DNA of 64,000 nucleotides. Source: Benincasa hispida. Lineage: Eukaryota; Streptophyta; Magnoliopsida; Cucurbitales; Cucurbitaceae. The DNA lies in assembly GCF_009727055.1 (NCBI RefSeq), contig NC_052356.1:5879771-5943770 (forward strand). The letters run 5' to 3'. A program made the position numbers and the translations under genes. A model generated the notes under the pieces. That model searched no databases, was not told where the DNA came from, and worked only from the letters and a program-made list of their open reading frames with translations. This document shows, one piece after another, positions 34,195 through 47,040 of this stretch. Every line of letters starts with the position of its first letter. The first letter of the stretch is position 1.

Positions 34195-35755
34195 TCCCTA
34201 ACTATCTGGAGCCCGTCTTAGTAACGAAGGACACTTCCTTCTATTATGGCCTAACTGATTACAAAATCCACATCGTTGTCGAGTGACTGGTTCTGTCCAA
34301 TCCATCTCGTTTGTGATAACGTGAACTTTTTGATCTACCAGGTTTTCTCAACAACGATGGATTAAGACAGGCATATTAGGGTGCGTGATCTAGTAATCTT
34401 CATGTGGTACAGGTTGAAATTGAGGAGAGTAACATTCAGCATACGTTGACAATTTATAGTAGTCCTCAATAAAGTCTTTGTAGTTCATGTTAAAATGCGA
34501 GCAAACGACCATAAAATGCGAGCATGGAATTCAAACACTTGCCACTGTTATAGATGAATAGTACCGCTCAGACCCATTTAGCCTTAATATTTGAACATTT
34601 CCTCCTTTGGCATTGAGACTATGACGTCCGGTCTTCATATGAAACACACATTCATACTGATCATATGATTGTACTTCATGTTTACTAGATCTTACAGCCC
34701 ATTTATTTATTTTCTCGTGTGCGTACCTGGATTTTTACTCCACTTAGTATTATAAAAAATGCTTGAAATAACACACACACACATATATATATAAAATAAT
34801 ATTACCAGGTGTATTTATCTTGAGGCTCCAATGCATCCCTTATTTCTTCCCTTCTTTTCTCGAAATAATTCACGCATTTGAAAAATCTTATTTGAGCAAG
34901 AGCATTTATAGGCAACATTCGAGCTCCTTTGAGAACTCCATTTATGTACTCGGATAGTTTTTCGTCATCCACCCATATCTGAATCCTCCATCATGTGCTT
35001 GAGTCCATTACTCTAGACTAATGTTGTCAAAAAAACTCAGACAGCTCGATTTATTCCTTTGATATCTTCAATTGCTTTATTGAATTCCGAATTTGAAACT
35101 GACACCCGACACGATAAACATAATTTTTCAATATATTAAATCTGTACTTTTTATTAAAGTTGTTAATGATATGTCGTAAGCAAAAACGATGGTAACATTT
35201 TGGTCCCGTCTAGCCATTTGTTGGATTGTTCACTGTTGCGATTATGCTAGCATGTCGATCTAAAATTAAACACACCTCTTCATATGTTACAATTTCTCTC
35301 AAGTGTTTCAGGAATCATCTCCATGAGTCTGCAGACTCTTCATCATCAACGACAAATGCAAGTGGAAGAAGATGCCCGTTCGAGTCAACTGATGTAGCAA
35401 TTAGCAATTTTCCTCGATATTTGTCGTACAAATGTGTACCATCTATCTGAATTATCAACCGACATTTATTAAAAGCTTTTATACAAGGACCAAATGCCCA
35501 AAATACAGAAGTTAGGATAACATGGCCTTCAGTAAGCGTTTCTTTCACTCTCCACTCTACACGTGTTCCGGGATTGGTCTGCTTAACCATATACAACCAC
35601 CTAGATAACAATTTGTAAGGCTCATCCCAATCACCGAACACTTTAGCCAACGCTTTTCTTTTTCCCTCCCATACCCTATGGTAAGAAACATGATATCCAA
35701 ACTTTGATTTGATTTTGGACTACAGTTGTGCCACACTGATAGATGGTTTTTATCT
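34195..35755 (-). pseudogene. Mutator-like (MULE) transposase, broken
   Basis: On the minus strand the readable order is: SKFGYHVSYHRVWEGK (about 35700), the MULE domain in the open part 35650-35315 (RLIIQIDGTHLYDKYRGK with the first catalytic Asp, then PLAFVVDDEESADSWR), and a TGA where the family has Trp. Next come LILDRHASI, RFCLRHIINNF and KGARMLPINALAQIRF. A SWIM-type zinc finger remnant follows (IPCSHFMVVCSHF, near 34500), then a CCHC knuckle CGFCNQLGHNRRKC close to the end (about 34240-34280) and the stop near 34195. It has many stops and frame breaks. It precedes the PMD pseudogene on the same strand, 0.4 kb away. Confidence 0.88.
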
Positions 35756-36313
35756 TACGGCATCACAGAACTCTAGTGCAATCATTGATGAATCCAATTG
35801 CACATGACTTTGATTGAGTATGTGGCCTATGAAGAAATTTATTTATACCGCCTCCAATTGCACCACAAAACATAACACTAGTCCTTAATGAATTATCGTT
35901 AAGACAATTTCATTCCTGGGCTTAAACATATACATACCTTTATTTCTAAACTGTCATAACTCTACATAGTTTCATCAACCTTTAAGATCTCCGAACTGAG
36001 GTATATGTATTTTTTCGTTTCTAACATAATTTCCATGAGATAAACTAGTGCCAAGTGACCTCATAATTTATTTTATTTTATTTTTCTCCTTTTGTAGTGT
36101 CGTATCTGATAATCCTCTTATAATAACTTCTAACAAGTCATTAACCTAGCATTAGAGCATAACTAGTGCATTTAAGCTAAACAAATATTTTAATGCACAA
36201 CTATCATAAAACTTGTAATTGATAAGACGTACCTAGCGATGACGAGGAATCCGTTCATTGGCCACAGGGACAATCTAGACTTACATAGTAAGTCAGTCTA
36301 CAGAACCCAAAAT
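35756..36313. other. Non-coding remainder upstream of the transposase
   Basis: Probably the decayed N-terminal region of the MULE gene and retroelement leader sequence next to the primer site at 36314. No reading frame is recognisable. Confidence 0.35.
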
Positions 36314-36887
36314 ATGGGCTCTGATACCAACTATAACGACCCGACCCCCTAGGATTTAAGTTAGGCCGTTACTAAATATATGCATGCATGGAACTCGAAA
36401 CGACACTCTGTTATGGCGAAATAAATGCTAATTAAATAAGGTAAGTTCAAAAGACTTTCATTAAATTCAAATATTAAAACAATAATAGGGTACCCATAAA
36501 TCATAAAGGATAATAAATAAGTCTGAAAAATGATTCTTAAAAATAAGTTTTAAACATCAAAACTAAAAGTTGAGAAAAACATGAAAAGAACTCTAAATCC
36601 CATGAGCGGAAGCGTAAAAATTAGTCCCAGTGGCTCGATCACGAATTCCACTTGTCCATCGCCGGTGCATCTCTACCCTTACCTGAAACAACAACATGAG
36701 AAAGAATGAGTATAAAATACTCAGTAAGTAACCCCACTACTAGGGCCAGACTGGGCATTTATGTCCTCTAGATACCTACCTCTGATGAAACATATAAACT
36801 GCTCTAGTCTTCATGGGACACATATGCACATGAAACAAGAAGGAGACTGAGTCCTTTCTTACTGTAGTTAAGTATGCCCACTACCTC

Positions 36888-37069
36888 TGGTGAATCTCGA
36901 AGGAGACACAAACTGGTGAATCTCGAAGGAGACACAAACTGTGAATCTCGAAGGAGACACAAACTGGTGAATCCCGAAGGAAACACAAGCTGATGAATCT
37001 CGAAGGAAACACAAACGGGTGAATCCCGAAGGAAATACAAACTGGTGAAATCCCGAAGGAAACACAAAG
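36888..37069 (+). repeat. 26-bp tandem repeat, 7 copies
   Basis: The unit TGGTGAATCTCGAAGGAGAC plus ACAAAC repeats seven times, with later copies having CCCGAAGGAAAC. The open frames on the minus strand (36804-37131), with a repeated 'VSFEIHQF' motif, are products of this repeat and not genes. Confidence 0.85.
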
Positions 37070-37145
37070 TCTAATTGCCATCTAACTAATCGGTAAGGAC
37101 ATTTGCACAGTCTCAACATCATAATCATCACTGTACGAATTTATG

Positions 37146-37270
37146 ACATACATATAAACCTCAATATCATGGCTCTACAACATACACATATACCTCAATA
37201 TCATGGCTCTACAACATACACATATACCTCAATATCATGGTTCTACAACATACATGTATACCTCAAACAT
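37146..37270 (+). repeat. 34-bp tandem repeat, about 3.5 copies
   Basis: ACATACACATATACCTCAAT plus 'atcatggctctaca' begins at 37146, 37180, 37214 and 37248. It lies within the gypsy LTR. Confidence 0.85.
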
Positions 37271-38809
37271 CATCAGATCAAATACAACCATGGAAGCACA
37301 TACCATCTCATACTAGCATTCAAGTGTCTATGTGCGTAAATAAATAATTCGGATCTCGTAACAGAACATACTTTAATCATGTTATACTATCAATCTTTCA
37401 TGTTGTCATTCTGCCATAACCTTCATTTAACATGCTAGCATACGTCTAATGTCTGGCCCGTGGGCAGTTCCAGTAGTAAGATTACTTACCTCGATATTAG
37501 GTCGAACCAAAAAGCAATTGAATCTTTGTGAAATTCTTGAATCTTTAATAAACCTAAACATAAACCAAGCTTTAAATTAATAGTTAAGTCCAAAATCCAA
37601 ACACTCAAATATTACAAAATATTTCCAGATAACCTTACCTAAGGTGTGGTCCAATTCGAATTCACCTTCCAAACCTCCAATTTTAAGCCCAAATAATTAT
37701 AAACCAAACTCTTCTTCATCTTGAATCAACCCCCTAATCATAATTGAAATTAGACTTACATGATTAAAGTTTGAATCAAATACATACTTCACTACCAATG
37801 TCTCAAATAAAATATCCATATGTAGCTTCGTCAAAAAAAATCACTTTCAAATGACTTTACCAAAATTAATCCACAAGAGGGTCATCAAAGCATAAAACTT
37901 ACCAAAACTCGCTAAAACAAACTCCAACTTCACTGAACAACACCTCAATACCTTCACAAACTTGAATCCAAAGTTGAAACACAATGGGTATCAACCAATT
38001 GATGCCAAAAGTAAATGAGTATTCAAGAATCAACAAACAACAACCCAAATGGCAGCAATCTTATCCAAATCGATAGATCCAGTGATGGAAAAAGTGAACG
38101 ACGCTTGAGCAGTTGTGGACGGAGGTCATGAAGAAGAAACCAATGCGGCGGCTAAGGTCTCGGCCGGGAGGAGAAGAAATTGGGTGGGGGGGGGGAGGTA
38201 CCGGCGGATGCTGGTGAGGAATAAAAGGGAAATGTGGGTTTGACTTTTTTATTAAAAAAAAACAATAATAATATAATAATAAAACAAAAAAGGAAATAAA
38301 TATAATTACATTTAATTCCTTTTTGTTTTTATACTATTAAATTTCTTTCCGAAATTAATTCCTGCCATTAATTTCCAATTAAATAATTTCACGCCAACAA
38401 TTAATTCCCGCACTTACACCTGAAATCCAAAATTCAAAAAAATGCCCTCCAACTAATAACAATTACTGAAAATCCAAATAATAAAGTTACTGAAATTTAC
38501 ATTATTACTGAAAAAATGTGCGGGGTGTTACATTCTTCCCTCCTCAAAGAACTTTCGTCCTCGAAAAGTTCATTCTTGAAAAAAAAAAAAAAAAAAAACT
38601 CCGGGGGTGTTACATCATTGTTCACATTTATGCTAAAACTCTCACTTGATGGTTGGTCATAGTCAACTCCATCAATACCATCAATCATATTACCATTGTT
38701 AAACAATAAAATCGACAAATAATACATTACTAATTATTCTACTAATTATCAAACTTAAACAAAAACAAACCACAATAAAAAATATATATAGGAAAATATA
38801 AGAAGTTTG

Positions 38810-40055
38810 TGGGTAAAAAAATATTAACTTGGTATTAAACTAAAAATATTAAACTTTTTCAAAAAATCACAATAATTGTTGTATTATACTTTTTATAAGA
38901 AGTATATTAAAAAAATCACAATTAATTTTGCATTAACTAAAAATATTAAACTTTTTAATTCATCAACTTTTTAAATTTTATGAACATCAACTTTTTAAAC
39001 ATAACAATAAATTAAACTTTTTATAAACTATTTTTAAACATAACAACAAATTAAACTTTTTCAAATATCATAGGAAATTTTATAAAAAAAATTCACAATA
39101 ATTTTGTATAAACTAAAAAATATTGAAGTTTTTAATTTATAAACATAAAACTTTTTAAGTTTTATGAACATCAACTTTTTAAACATAACAATAAATTAAA
39201 CTTTTTATAACTATTTTTTAAACATAACAACAAATTAAACTTTTTCAAATATCATAAAAATTTTATACAAAAAAATCACAATAATTGTGTATTAAACTAA
39301 AAATATTAAAGTTTTTAATTTATAAACATCAACTTTTTAAGTTTTTTATGAACATCAACTTTTTAACATAACAATAAATTAAACTTTTTATAACTATTTT
39401 TAAACATAACAACAAATTAAACTTTTTAAATATCATAAGAAATTTATACAAAAAAAATCACGATAATTTGTATTAAACTAAAAATATTAAAGTTTTTAAA
39501 CTATAAACATCAACTTTTTAAACATTACAATGAGGTAACTTTTTAAACTATTTTATCAAATTTAATACAAAATAAAATAAATAAGATATTATAAGAAGTA
39601 TATTAAAAAAATCACAATAATTTTGTATTAAACTAAAAATATTAAACTTTTTAATTTATAAACATCAACTTTTTTAAATTTTATGAACATCAACTTTTTA
39701 AACATAACAAATAATTAAACTTTTATAACTATTTTTTAAAATTAACAACAAATTAACTTTTCAAATATCATAAGAAATTTATACAAAAAAATCACGATAA
39801 TTTTGTATTAAACTAAAAATATTAAAGTTTTTAAACTGTAAACATCAACTTTTTAAACATTAAATGAGGTAAACTTTTTAAAACTATTTTTCAAATTTAA
39901 TACAAAATAAAAAATAAAATAAAATCAAACTTTTTCAAATTATTTTAAACTATATTTTCGAAGTTTACTAGAAAAATCAAATGTCATAAAAAATATATTC
40001 AAAAAATCATAATAATTTTGTATTAAACTAAAAATATTAAAAGTACAAACCTCAA
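38810..40055. repeat. AT-rich tandem array, unit about 180 bp
   Basis: The word CACAATAATTTTGTATTAAA recurs near 39094, 39278, 39459, 39613, 39793 and 40005, so most spacings are about 180 bases, with a shorter unit of about 154. Each unit also has 'aacatcaactttttaa' and 'aacaaattaaactttttcaaat'. Over 80% A+T by eye. There is no coding potential. It lies within the candidate MULE and about 0.8 kb from the CGATCG array. Confidence 0.75.
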
Positions 40056-40849
40056 ATTTAATGGACGAATGTTATCATAAAAAAACATAACAATAAACTA
40101 TACGTAAATACAAACAAAAACAAACAAAATATAAATAAGATTAACATGTTGGTATAAGATCCCAACCATAAGATTAATACTAATAACAACTACTAAGATT
40201 AACACTAATAGAGAAAGAACTACTAACATCAATATATAAGTATTATTTGAATTCAACATGATAGATCTACTAATATTAATTAAACTAGTAATAAATAAAT
40301 AGTAAACTCACAAATTTAAACTTACCTTTTTTGTTCTTTTGTTTCCCCAAACAACAAACAAAATCTATAAAAAGTTATAATAGTATAAGAATAGAACCAA
40401 AATGGATAGTTCTTTTTAAAAAAAAATGAAAGTACCTTACAATTTTTGTAGTAAAGGTACCAAACCTTCACAATTTAGTGGACAATGTGTGGGAGAAGAA
40501 GAAGATTTGTTGAAAGGCAGTCAAAAATGAGAGGCTGAAGGCAGTTGAGAATGAGAGAACGAAGATAGTAAGGAGAAAATGAGAGGCTGATCTTTAAAGG
40601 TCGAAAGGCAGTGAGGAGAATGAGGGAACGAAAGCAGTGAGAAAATGTGAGAAAATTAGAAGAAAGGGTGGGGGTTATAAGCTTAAAGGTCGAGTTTTCA
40701 AAACTCGACCCACGGGTTCAAGAAAATAATATGGATAGGACAGAACGAGATGCTGACACGCTGCAGAGATTCGGATTCGTTTTAAAGGAGGTCGACGATT
40801 CAAATCACTCTAACACGCGCTGGAGAGATTCGGATTCTTAGCTAAGCGA

Positions 40850-42260
40850 TCGCTTAGGAGTTTGTGGCGATCGTGTAGTGAGGAAAGAGAGCTCTCGAAA
40901 GGCCATCGCAGTGTGTCGTTCATCATGTACTTCCACAAGGCGATCGTGTAGTAAAGCTCAGCGATCATATTAGTAAAGCTTAGCGATCGTGTAGCATTTG
41001 GTATACGATCATATAGTAAAAGCTAGGCAATCATATGGGTTTTGAGAAGGCGATCGTCTAATTGTATAAGCTAAGCGATCGTGTAGGAGTTTTGTGGTGA
41101 TCGTGTAGTGAGGAAAGAGAGCTCTCGAGAGGCCATCGCAGCGTGCCACTCATCGTGTACTTCCATAGGCAATTGTGTAGTAAAGCTCAACAATCGTGTA
41201 GTAAAGTTTAGCGATCGTGTAGCACTTGGTACACGATCGTATAGTAAAAGGTAGATGATCGTATAGGTTTTGAGAAAGGTGATCGTCTAATTGTTATAGC
41301 TAAGAGATCGTGTAGGAGTTTTGTGGGCGATCGTGTAGTGAGAAAAGAGAGCTCTCGAAAGGCCATCGCAACGTGCCGCTCATCGTGTACTTCCACTAGG
41401 CGATCGTGTAGTAAAGCTTAGCGATCGTGTAGGCACTTAGTATATGATGCTATAGTAAAAGGTAGGTGATCGTATAGATTTTGAGAAGGCGGTCGTATAG
41501 ATTTTGAAAAGGCGATCGTATAATTGTTATAACTAAGCGATCGTGTAGTGAGGAAAGAGAGCTCTCGAGAGGCCATTGCAACGTGCCGCTCATCATGTAC
41601 TTCCACTATGCGATCGTGTAGTAAACCTAGTGATCGTGTAGCATTGTTGTATAGGATCGTATAGTAAAAGGTAGGTGATCATATAGGTTTGAGAAGGCAA
41701 TCGTCTAATTGTAATAACTAAGCGATCGTGTAAAAATTTGTGGGCGATCGTGTAGTGAGGAAAGATAGCTTCGAGAGGCCATCACAGCATGCGCTCATCG
41801 TGTACTTCCACTAGGAGATCGTGTAGTAAATCTTAGCGATCGTGTAGCACTTGGTACACGATTGTATAGTAAAAGGTAGGCGATCGTATAGGTTTTGAGA
41901 AGGCGGTCGTTTAATTGTAATAGCTAAGCGATCGTGTAGGAGTTTGTGGGCGATCGTGAGTGAGGAAAGATAGCTCTCGAGAGTGGGAGTTCAGAAGACG
42001 TTGTCGCGGAGAGGCCATTGCAGCGTGCCACCCATCGTCTACTTCCACTAGGCGATAGTATAGTAAAACTCAGCGATCGTGTAGCACTTGGTATACAATC
42101 GTATAGTAAAAGGTATGCGATCGTATAAGTTCTGAGAAGGCGATCGTGTAATAGTAATAGTTCAGCGATCGTGTAGGAGTTTGTGGGCCTATCGTAGAGG
42201 ATTTAGTAAGCGATCGTTTAGTCATACTGAGCGATCGTGGAGAGATTGTAAACGATTGTT
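40850..42260 (+). repeat. CGATCG-word tandem array, unit 205-230 bp, about 6 copies
   Basis: The block AGAGAGCTCTCGA(A/G)AGGCCATCGCA recurs with the GCTCTCG word near 40891, 41121, 41351, 41561, 41769 and 41972 (spacings about 230, 230, 210, 208, 203). Within each unit CGATCGTGTAG or CGATCGTATAG occurs six to eight times, separated by 'taaagctta', 'gcacttggta' and 'taaaaggtag'. It is thus a repeat within a repeat. The 62-residue minus frames (41208-41396, 41418-41606) are repeat products. It is flanked by GGTCGAG palindromes at about 40683 and 42480. Confidence 0.85.
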
Positions 42261-42710
42261 TAGCGTCTCATAAGCGACCGATTAATCTTGTTTGATTCTA
42301 TCGTCTAATAAAGAAGTTGTTCATCGTTCACTTATTTCTTTAATTTTTCGACTCTTCTTTCAAATTTTACTAAACGATTGTGTGCAATCGTGTATAATTA
42401 CTAAATCGCATTGTAACTAAACTACTAAAGATTGTGTCGGGTCGTGTATAATTACTAAATGATTCTTTAATTTCTTTTAGGTCGAGGGTTTGTCTTTTTA
42501 ATTTTCCGACTCTTATTCAAATTTTACGACGAACCTTCGTCCTCTTCTCAATTTCCTTTAGGTCGAGGGTCAAACCCTCGATCTCTTCTTTAATTTTTGA
42601 CAGGTCGAGGGTTGAATCCTTGACAAAATATTTTAAACAAAATCCTCGCCTCGAAAAACTCCAAACAACCATAGATTTCTAAATAGTTTTCAAAACCACT
42701 ATATTTCCCT

Positions 42711-43571
42711 AAATTGATTTCCTAATCACAATATTAAAAAAAAACTCCGAAAAAAAAGGTTGAAGAAAAAATCAGAACGAAAATTTGAAAAAAATAAAAG
42801 AAAAAAACGTAAAAAAATAAAAGAAAACAAAATAAATAAATAATTATATATATATATATATATACAACTTTTCTTATCTTCATCCTCCCGCTGCCCCCCA
42901 TTTTCCTCTCTCTCGACCGTTCTCACCAACGCCCACTAGCATATGTTGGAATATAGACGACGTCGGTGACCAAAGTAAACCGTGGTTGGTGTTCTCGATT
43001 TGCAGCGCCTCAAACAGTTTCAAACTTAAAAAAGAAAAGGAGGCGACAACCATGAGGAGATTACAATCAACGCTCCAAACGGAAGGATCAGTCAAGCCGC
43101 AACCTTCTGAAATTCCTCTTGAAAAATGCGGATTCCGGCAAACACACAATACACCTGTGCGACGAGGAAGAAGAAGAAAAGGATAGAAAAATTCCTGATC
43201 AAACATCTCAATTCGCTGGAAGTAAAGATAGCATCAAACCTTCAATTAATGGAAGGCATTGGAAGAATTGAAGAGTTCATGCTATGTTGATTTCTATTCT
43301 TAGAGGAGTATTATCTAATGCCAACCAATTTTCACATTCAAATTAAATATTCTCAAGTAAAAATTTTGAGCTAAATTATTATATTTTGATCAACACAATG
43401 CATCAAAAGAAGTCAAAATTATACTTCTGATTTCAAATTATCTTTTTCGAAGGGGAAGGTAGAAGCTTTGCCCCTTGCTTTATAGAGATTGTTATGAACT
43501 GAACTGACTAAATTACTCGATTCACCCATCGTATATACGTGTACAAATCTCGAAAATGGACATTTGTCATT
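42711..43571. other. No recognisable gene; low-complexity stretch and one unidentified ORF pair
   Basis: 42730-42870 is A-rich with a (TA)n run. At 42880-43206 there is a 108-residue minus frame overlapped by a 66-residue plus frame (42986-43186). The sequence is more complex than its surroundings, but neither frame resembles a protein family I know. It could be a fragment of an old exon. Confidence 0.35.
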
Positions 43572-44247
43572 TGTTGAAGGAGAAATTTATGTGAATCACA
43601 ATTACCACATCATCACAACAAAAGCCTAAGTCCTTTGTGGAAATTATAATTGGGATTAGATCGAGTAATTAAAGTCATTAAGGTCCATCCCGATTCAAGC
43701 CCATGGTGAATATTTGGGCCACTAAAAGATTGGGCTCATGCCCAACATTTGCCCAAGCCCAATATTTGGCCCAAAGCAACCGAGTCCATGCAAGACCCAT
43801 GGAAAACCTCTATAAATAGAGGTCTTACCTCTTCATTTTGAGAGAGGTTGGAAGAACTGAAAACTAGAACTCTCTGAAAATCTAAATTTCTAAATATTGA
43901 AACTCTAAAGATCTGAAGAATATAACTCCTTTGAAGACAAGCTCTCAAATGTTGAAAAAAGAAGCTCTGAAGCTCTCAAGATCTAAAGCCCATATGACTA
44001 AATTTCTAAAGAATTGAAGAATCAATCCACAAGATCCCTCCAAGAAGATTATCAAGCCCAAAGACCGATTATCAACAAGCCCAAAGCTAGATCAAGCCCA
44101 AAGACCGACAAGTTTAAAGATTAAAGTTTACTTTTCGAGAAAAAACATCAAAGGATTATGTATTACAGAATGTATTCACTATACTGAAATTAATACAAAT
44201 ACAAAGTTTGAATCGAATTAAATTTCTTTGTAAATCTCGTGCAAACA
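43572..44247 (+). mobile_element. Probable copia-type LTR with TATA box
   Basis: Begins TGTTGAAGGAGAAATT. It contains a run of TGGGC/GCCCA words (43690-43770) and then TATAAATAGA (43811-43820), as in short copia LTR promoters, followed by a pyrimidine-rich start region and A-rich repeats of 'gaagctctcaa' type. It may end at GTGCAAACA (44247). No interior or second LTR is seen. Five-base flanks (TCATT / AATAT) do not match, so the ends are approximate. It would be a solo LTR. Confidence 0.5.
43811..43820 (+). promoter_or_regulatory. TATA box of the copia-like LTR
   Basis: TATAAATAGA, set in 'acctctataaatagaggtct', is the standard U3 promoter motif of plant LTRs. It drives the element, not PES, which lies 3.5 kb downstream. 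Confidence 0.55.
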
Positions 44248-47040
44248 AATATTTTTCAAAAACTCATTTTTATTTAAACACTTTCGATAAAAATTGATTA
44301 AAATACACTTAAAAAATTATCTTGGGTGATTGTCAATAACTTATTTTTTAAATTAAATAACATAAATGTATCATCTAAAATAAACACATAAATATGGGGG
44401 AGGAGTGCTTCTAAAAAGTAGGTACAATTTATTTTGATTTTTTTAGCAGCCATATAGCTAAAAAACAAGTGGTGATTTATCGAAGGTATAATAGGTAGGG
44501 ATGAAAAGTTCCCTAACTTCTCTCCCAAAACAGGTGATAGCAAAGCAATATTACCAAATAGTAAATATTATAAAAAATATATATTTTTCGTAGGATATTA
44601 TTTTGAGCTGACCACAAATAGTAAAATTAAAGGTTTATTGGACAAATGGAAACAAGTTTTTTTAATTGTTAAAATAGCAAAATCAAATAAATAATAAAAA
44701 AATAAAAGTGCGAATTGTCAAAAGTACCCTCACTTGAATTAAAAATCCAACGTTCAAGAATTCAATTTGGGGGGTTTATAAAGAATTCAAAAAACACTAA
44801 AATACCCTATAAATAAACCAATTAAATCAAATCAAAACCTATATGATATGATTGATACACAACCCAAGGAGTGTATTCAAAATGCCAAACAATCATCCCC
44901 AAAACAAAATTAGGGGTTCCGATTTTTCTAACTAAGCCAAAAGCAACACACATCGGAAGCGTGAAGACAAAAACAGAAGTCTGTTCGGCCGATCAACCAC
45001 AAACCCTCACTTTTCAAGCCGCCTACAACAAGAAATCTCTGCAAACCCTCACAATAATCCCGTCCATTTCGGTAAACCTTCTCATATATGCTCTTCTTTG
45101 ACACTCGTTTATCTGTCTAAGGGACATCAAAACTCATAATTTTGTAAGTGGAAGCACGATTCCAATCAATCTATATTGTGGAAGAAGCCCATGAGAGAAA
45201 GACAGAGAGAGATAGAGACAAAGTTGTGAGAGAAGAATAAAACAGAAGAAGAAAAACCCACCCTTGGATGTGACGGTAGCGACCGTGAATGATGATCGGC
45301 AAAGAGTAGCGAGGTGGCCAGACCGACGGCAAAAAACGAGGGCATCTGAGGGGGAGCGGTGGCGAGGTGACCTTGCGAAACGTCTACGTGAGAGTGAGAG
45401 ATATGGAGAGGGGGTCTGATGACGGCTGCACAGTTCTTCCCTCTTTTTGTTTTTGTTTTTGTTTTTTTTTACTTTTATATATAAAACTCAAACCCTAAGA
45501 TGAATTTAATATATATATATATATATATATANTATATATATATAAGAAACTGTTTATATTTATATATTCTCCTAAATAATTTAATTTTGACTTCAACCCA
45601 AAAATCAAAATTAAATGGATACATTGCTAAAATAATTTAAGATAAATAATTCACAATTACCTGGAACTCAGTATCTCACATACACTATATTGACAAAGTC
45701 GTGTGAAATATAGTTTTTTGAATGGAATATGGTTACACTGTATTTGAAACATATGTTAGACCTCATCAAAATAATAATAAAAAAAAACTAACTTTCAATG
45801 ATTAATGTGCTCAGAAGATAGGGGAGAAGAGTTGTTTTTGCATTATTATTCAAATATAACGTATTTGTAGGAATAAAAAATCAGTAGAGAGTAACAAAAT
45901 AAAGATAAATTAGTATGTTAAAATCAAATTTAAATTGAGGGAGAAAAAAGCAAGAAGAGTTTGGTTTGTTTCTACTAACCCACTATTGAAATACACTATA
46001 TTTATAGAAATACGATATGGTGTCAACAATTACACATAAATCATTCTGGGGGATTTCCAAAAAACTGGCATCAACCACATAAAATATTCCAGTACAATGT
46101 CAAATGAGATACAGAGAGATTGGAAGGCGAAAAAAGCATGCCTTGAATATAATCAACAATTTGTTGGAACGATGAATCTGATGGAATATAAGCCTCAGTA
46201 ATACAATAATCATGTTAGTGTGAACTTTCATCCCATCTACCATTGAAAAAGAATCCTTACTCGTTGTAGAGCCATTTGAAACAGTGACTACTTACTTGTG
46301 ATCGACTTTTTTTGAGATGCTGATAAAACAAAGTGTATATAAAAAATTCTAAAATGATGTAAGAATATAATAAATTGATAAGTGATCAAGTGATAAAAAA
46401 AACTAAAAATGAAAAAATTTGAATGAAATATACAGTTTGTTGGATAATATTAGGTATAAAATAATGAATGAAATCTTAATCAGAATCAAATATTTTAATA
46501 TGAATTTAAAAGAATAAAAAAATTAATAAGTAATGTAAAATTCGAAGATCTAATAGAAATTAAAATCAAAATGGAGATGTACAAAATTAGAGACTAATTC
46601 ATTTCGAATAAATTCAAAAAATAGTTATATCAAATCAATTCTGATATTAAACTACAAATTCAAAATTCAAATTGGCCAAAAAATGCGCCATCATTTTTTC
46701 TTGGATCCGTTTGGTTGCAATCTCATAATTGATACACGCGATAGCAGTTATACTTTATTTCTTTTCAGAGTGGATACATGATTCCCATTTATACTATATT
46801 TCTATTCAGAATTGTTACACACTATAACAATTGCAATATATTGGAAAATATTATTATCTGACCATAATAGGGGCAAATTCGATATTATAAAAGTGGACGT
46901 CACGTGGACGATAGTCAAAATTCTTATTATTCCGATTTTTGACATAAATCCAAAGGACTTCTCAAAATTTGCCATTTTCTCCAATTTCTCCATTATTTTT
47001 AGCTATACGTCATAATTTCCAAAAAAAAAAAAAAAATTGT
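44248..47040. other. 2.8 kb without a recognisable gene
   Basis: AT-rich. A (TA)n run at about 45511-45543 contains an undetermined base (45532). The part 45180-45450 is GC-richer and purine-biased, with no domain. The 76-residue frame at 44871-45101 and the paired frames at 46802-47015 match nothing known. I see no gene here. Confidence 0.45.

Larger units (their letters stand above)
36314..38614 (-). mobile_element. Gypsy-type LTR (36332-38532) with primer site and pol-end/purine tract at its sides
   Basis: Read on the minus strand the LTR starts TGTAACACCCCGCAC (ending at 38532) and ends GGGTCGTTATA (36332), followed by TGGTATCAGAGCCCAT (36314-36329), an initiator-Met primer site. On its upstream side lies GAGGAGGGAAGAA (a purine tract), preceded by a short frame with FEDESSLRREE that resembles the C-terminal end of chromovirus-type pol. 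A second GTGTTACA-type LTR start lies 82 bases further out (38614) beyond a 20-base A-run. The LTR body carries the 26-bp and 34-bp tandem repeats. Confidence 0.6.
31360..42710 (-). mobile_element. Candidate large MULE enclosing transposase, PMD gene, an LTR and two tandem arrays
   Basis: The left side reads 'aatatagtagttttgaaaat' (about 31358) and the right side, read on the minus strand, 'aaatatagtggttttgaaaac' (about 42680-42706). GGTCGAGGG-type words with fold-back character lie just inside both ends (31442-31625; 42480-42625). Between them, on the minus strand, are a Mutator transposase and a plant mobile domain gene. The arms are short and imperfect, and I cannot identify a 9-base target duplication, so the limits are a proposal. 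It may be two or more elements. Confidence 0.35.

Noticed and set aside
36804..37131. Minus-strand frames with a repeated 'VSFEIHQF' motif
   Set aside because: Translation of the 26-bp tandem repeat in the gypsy LTR.
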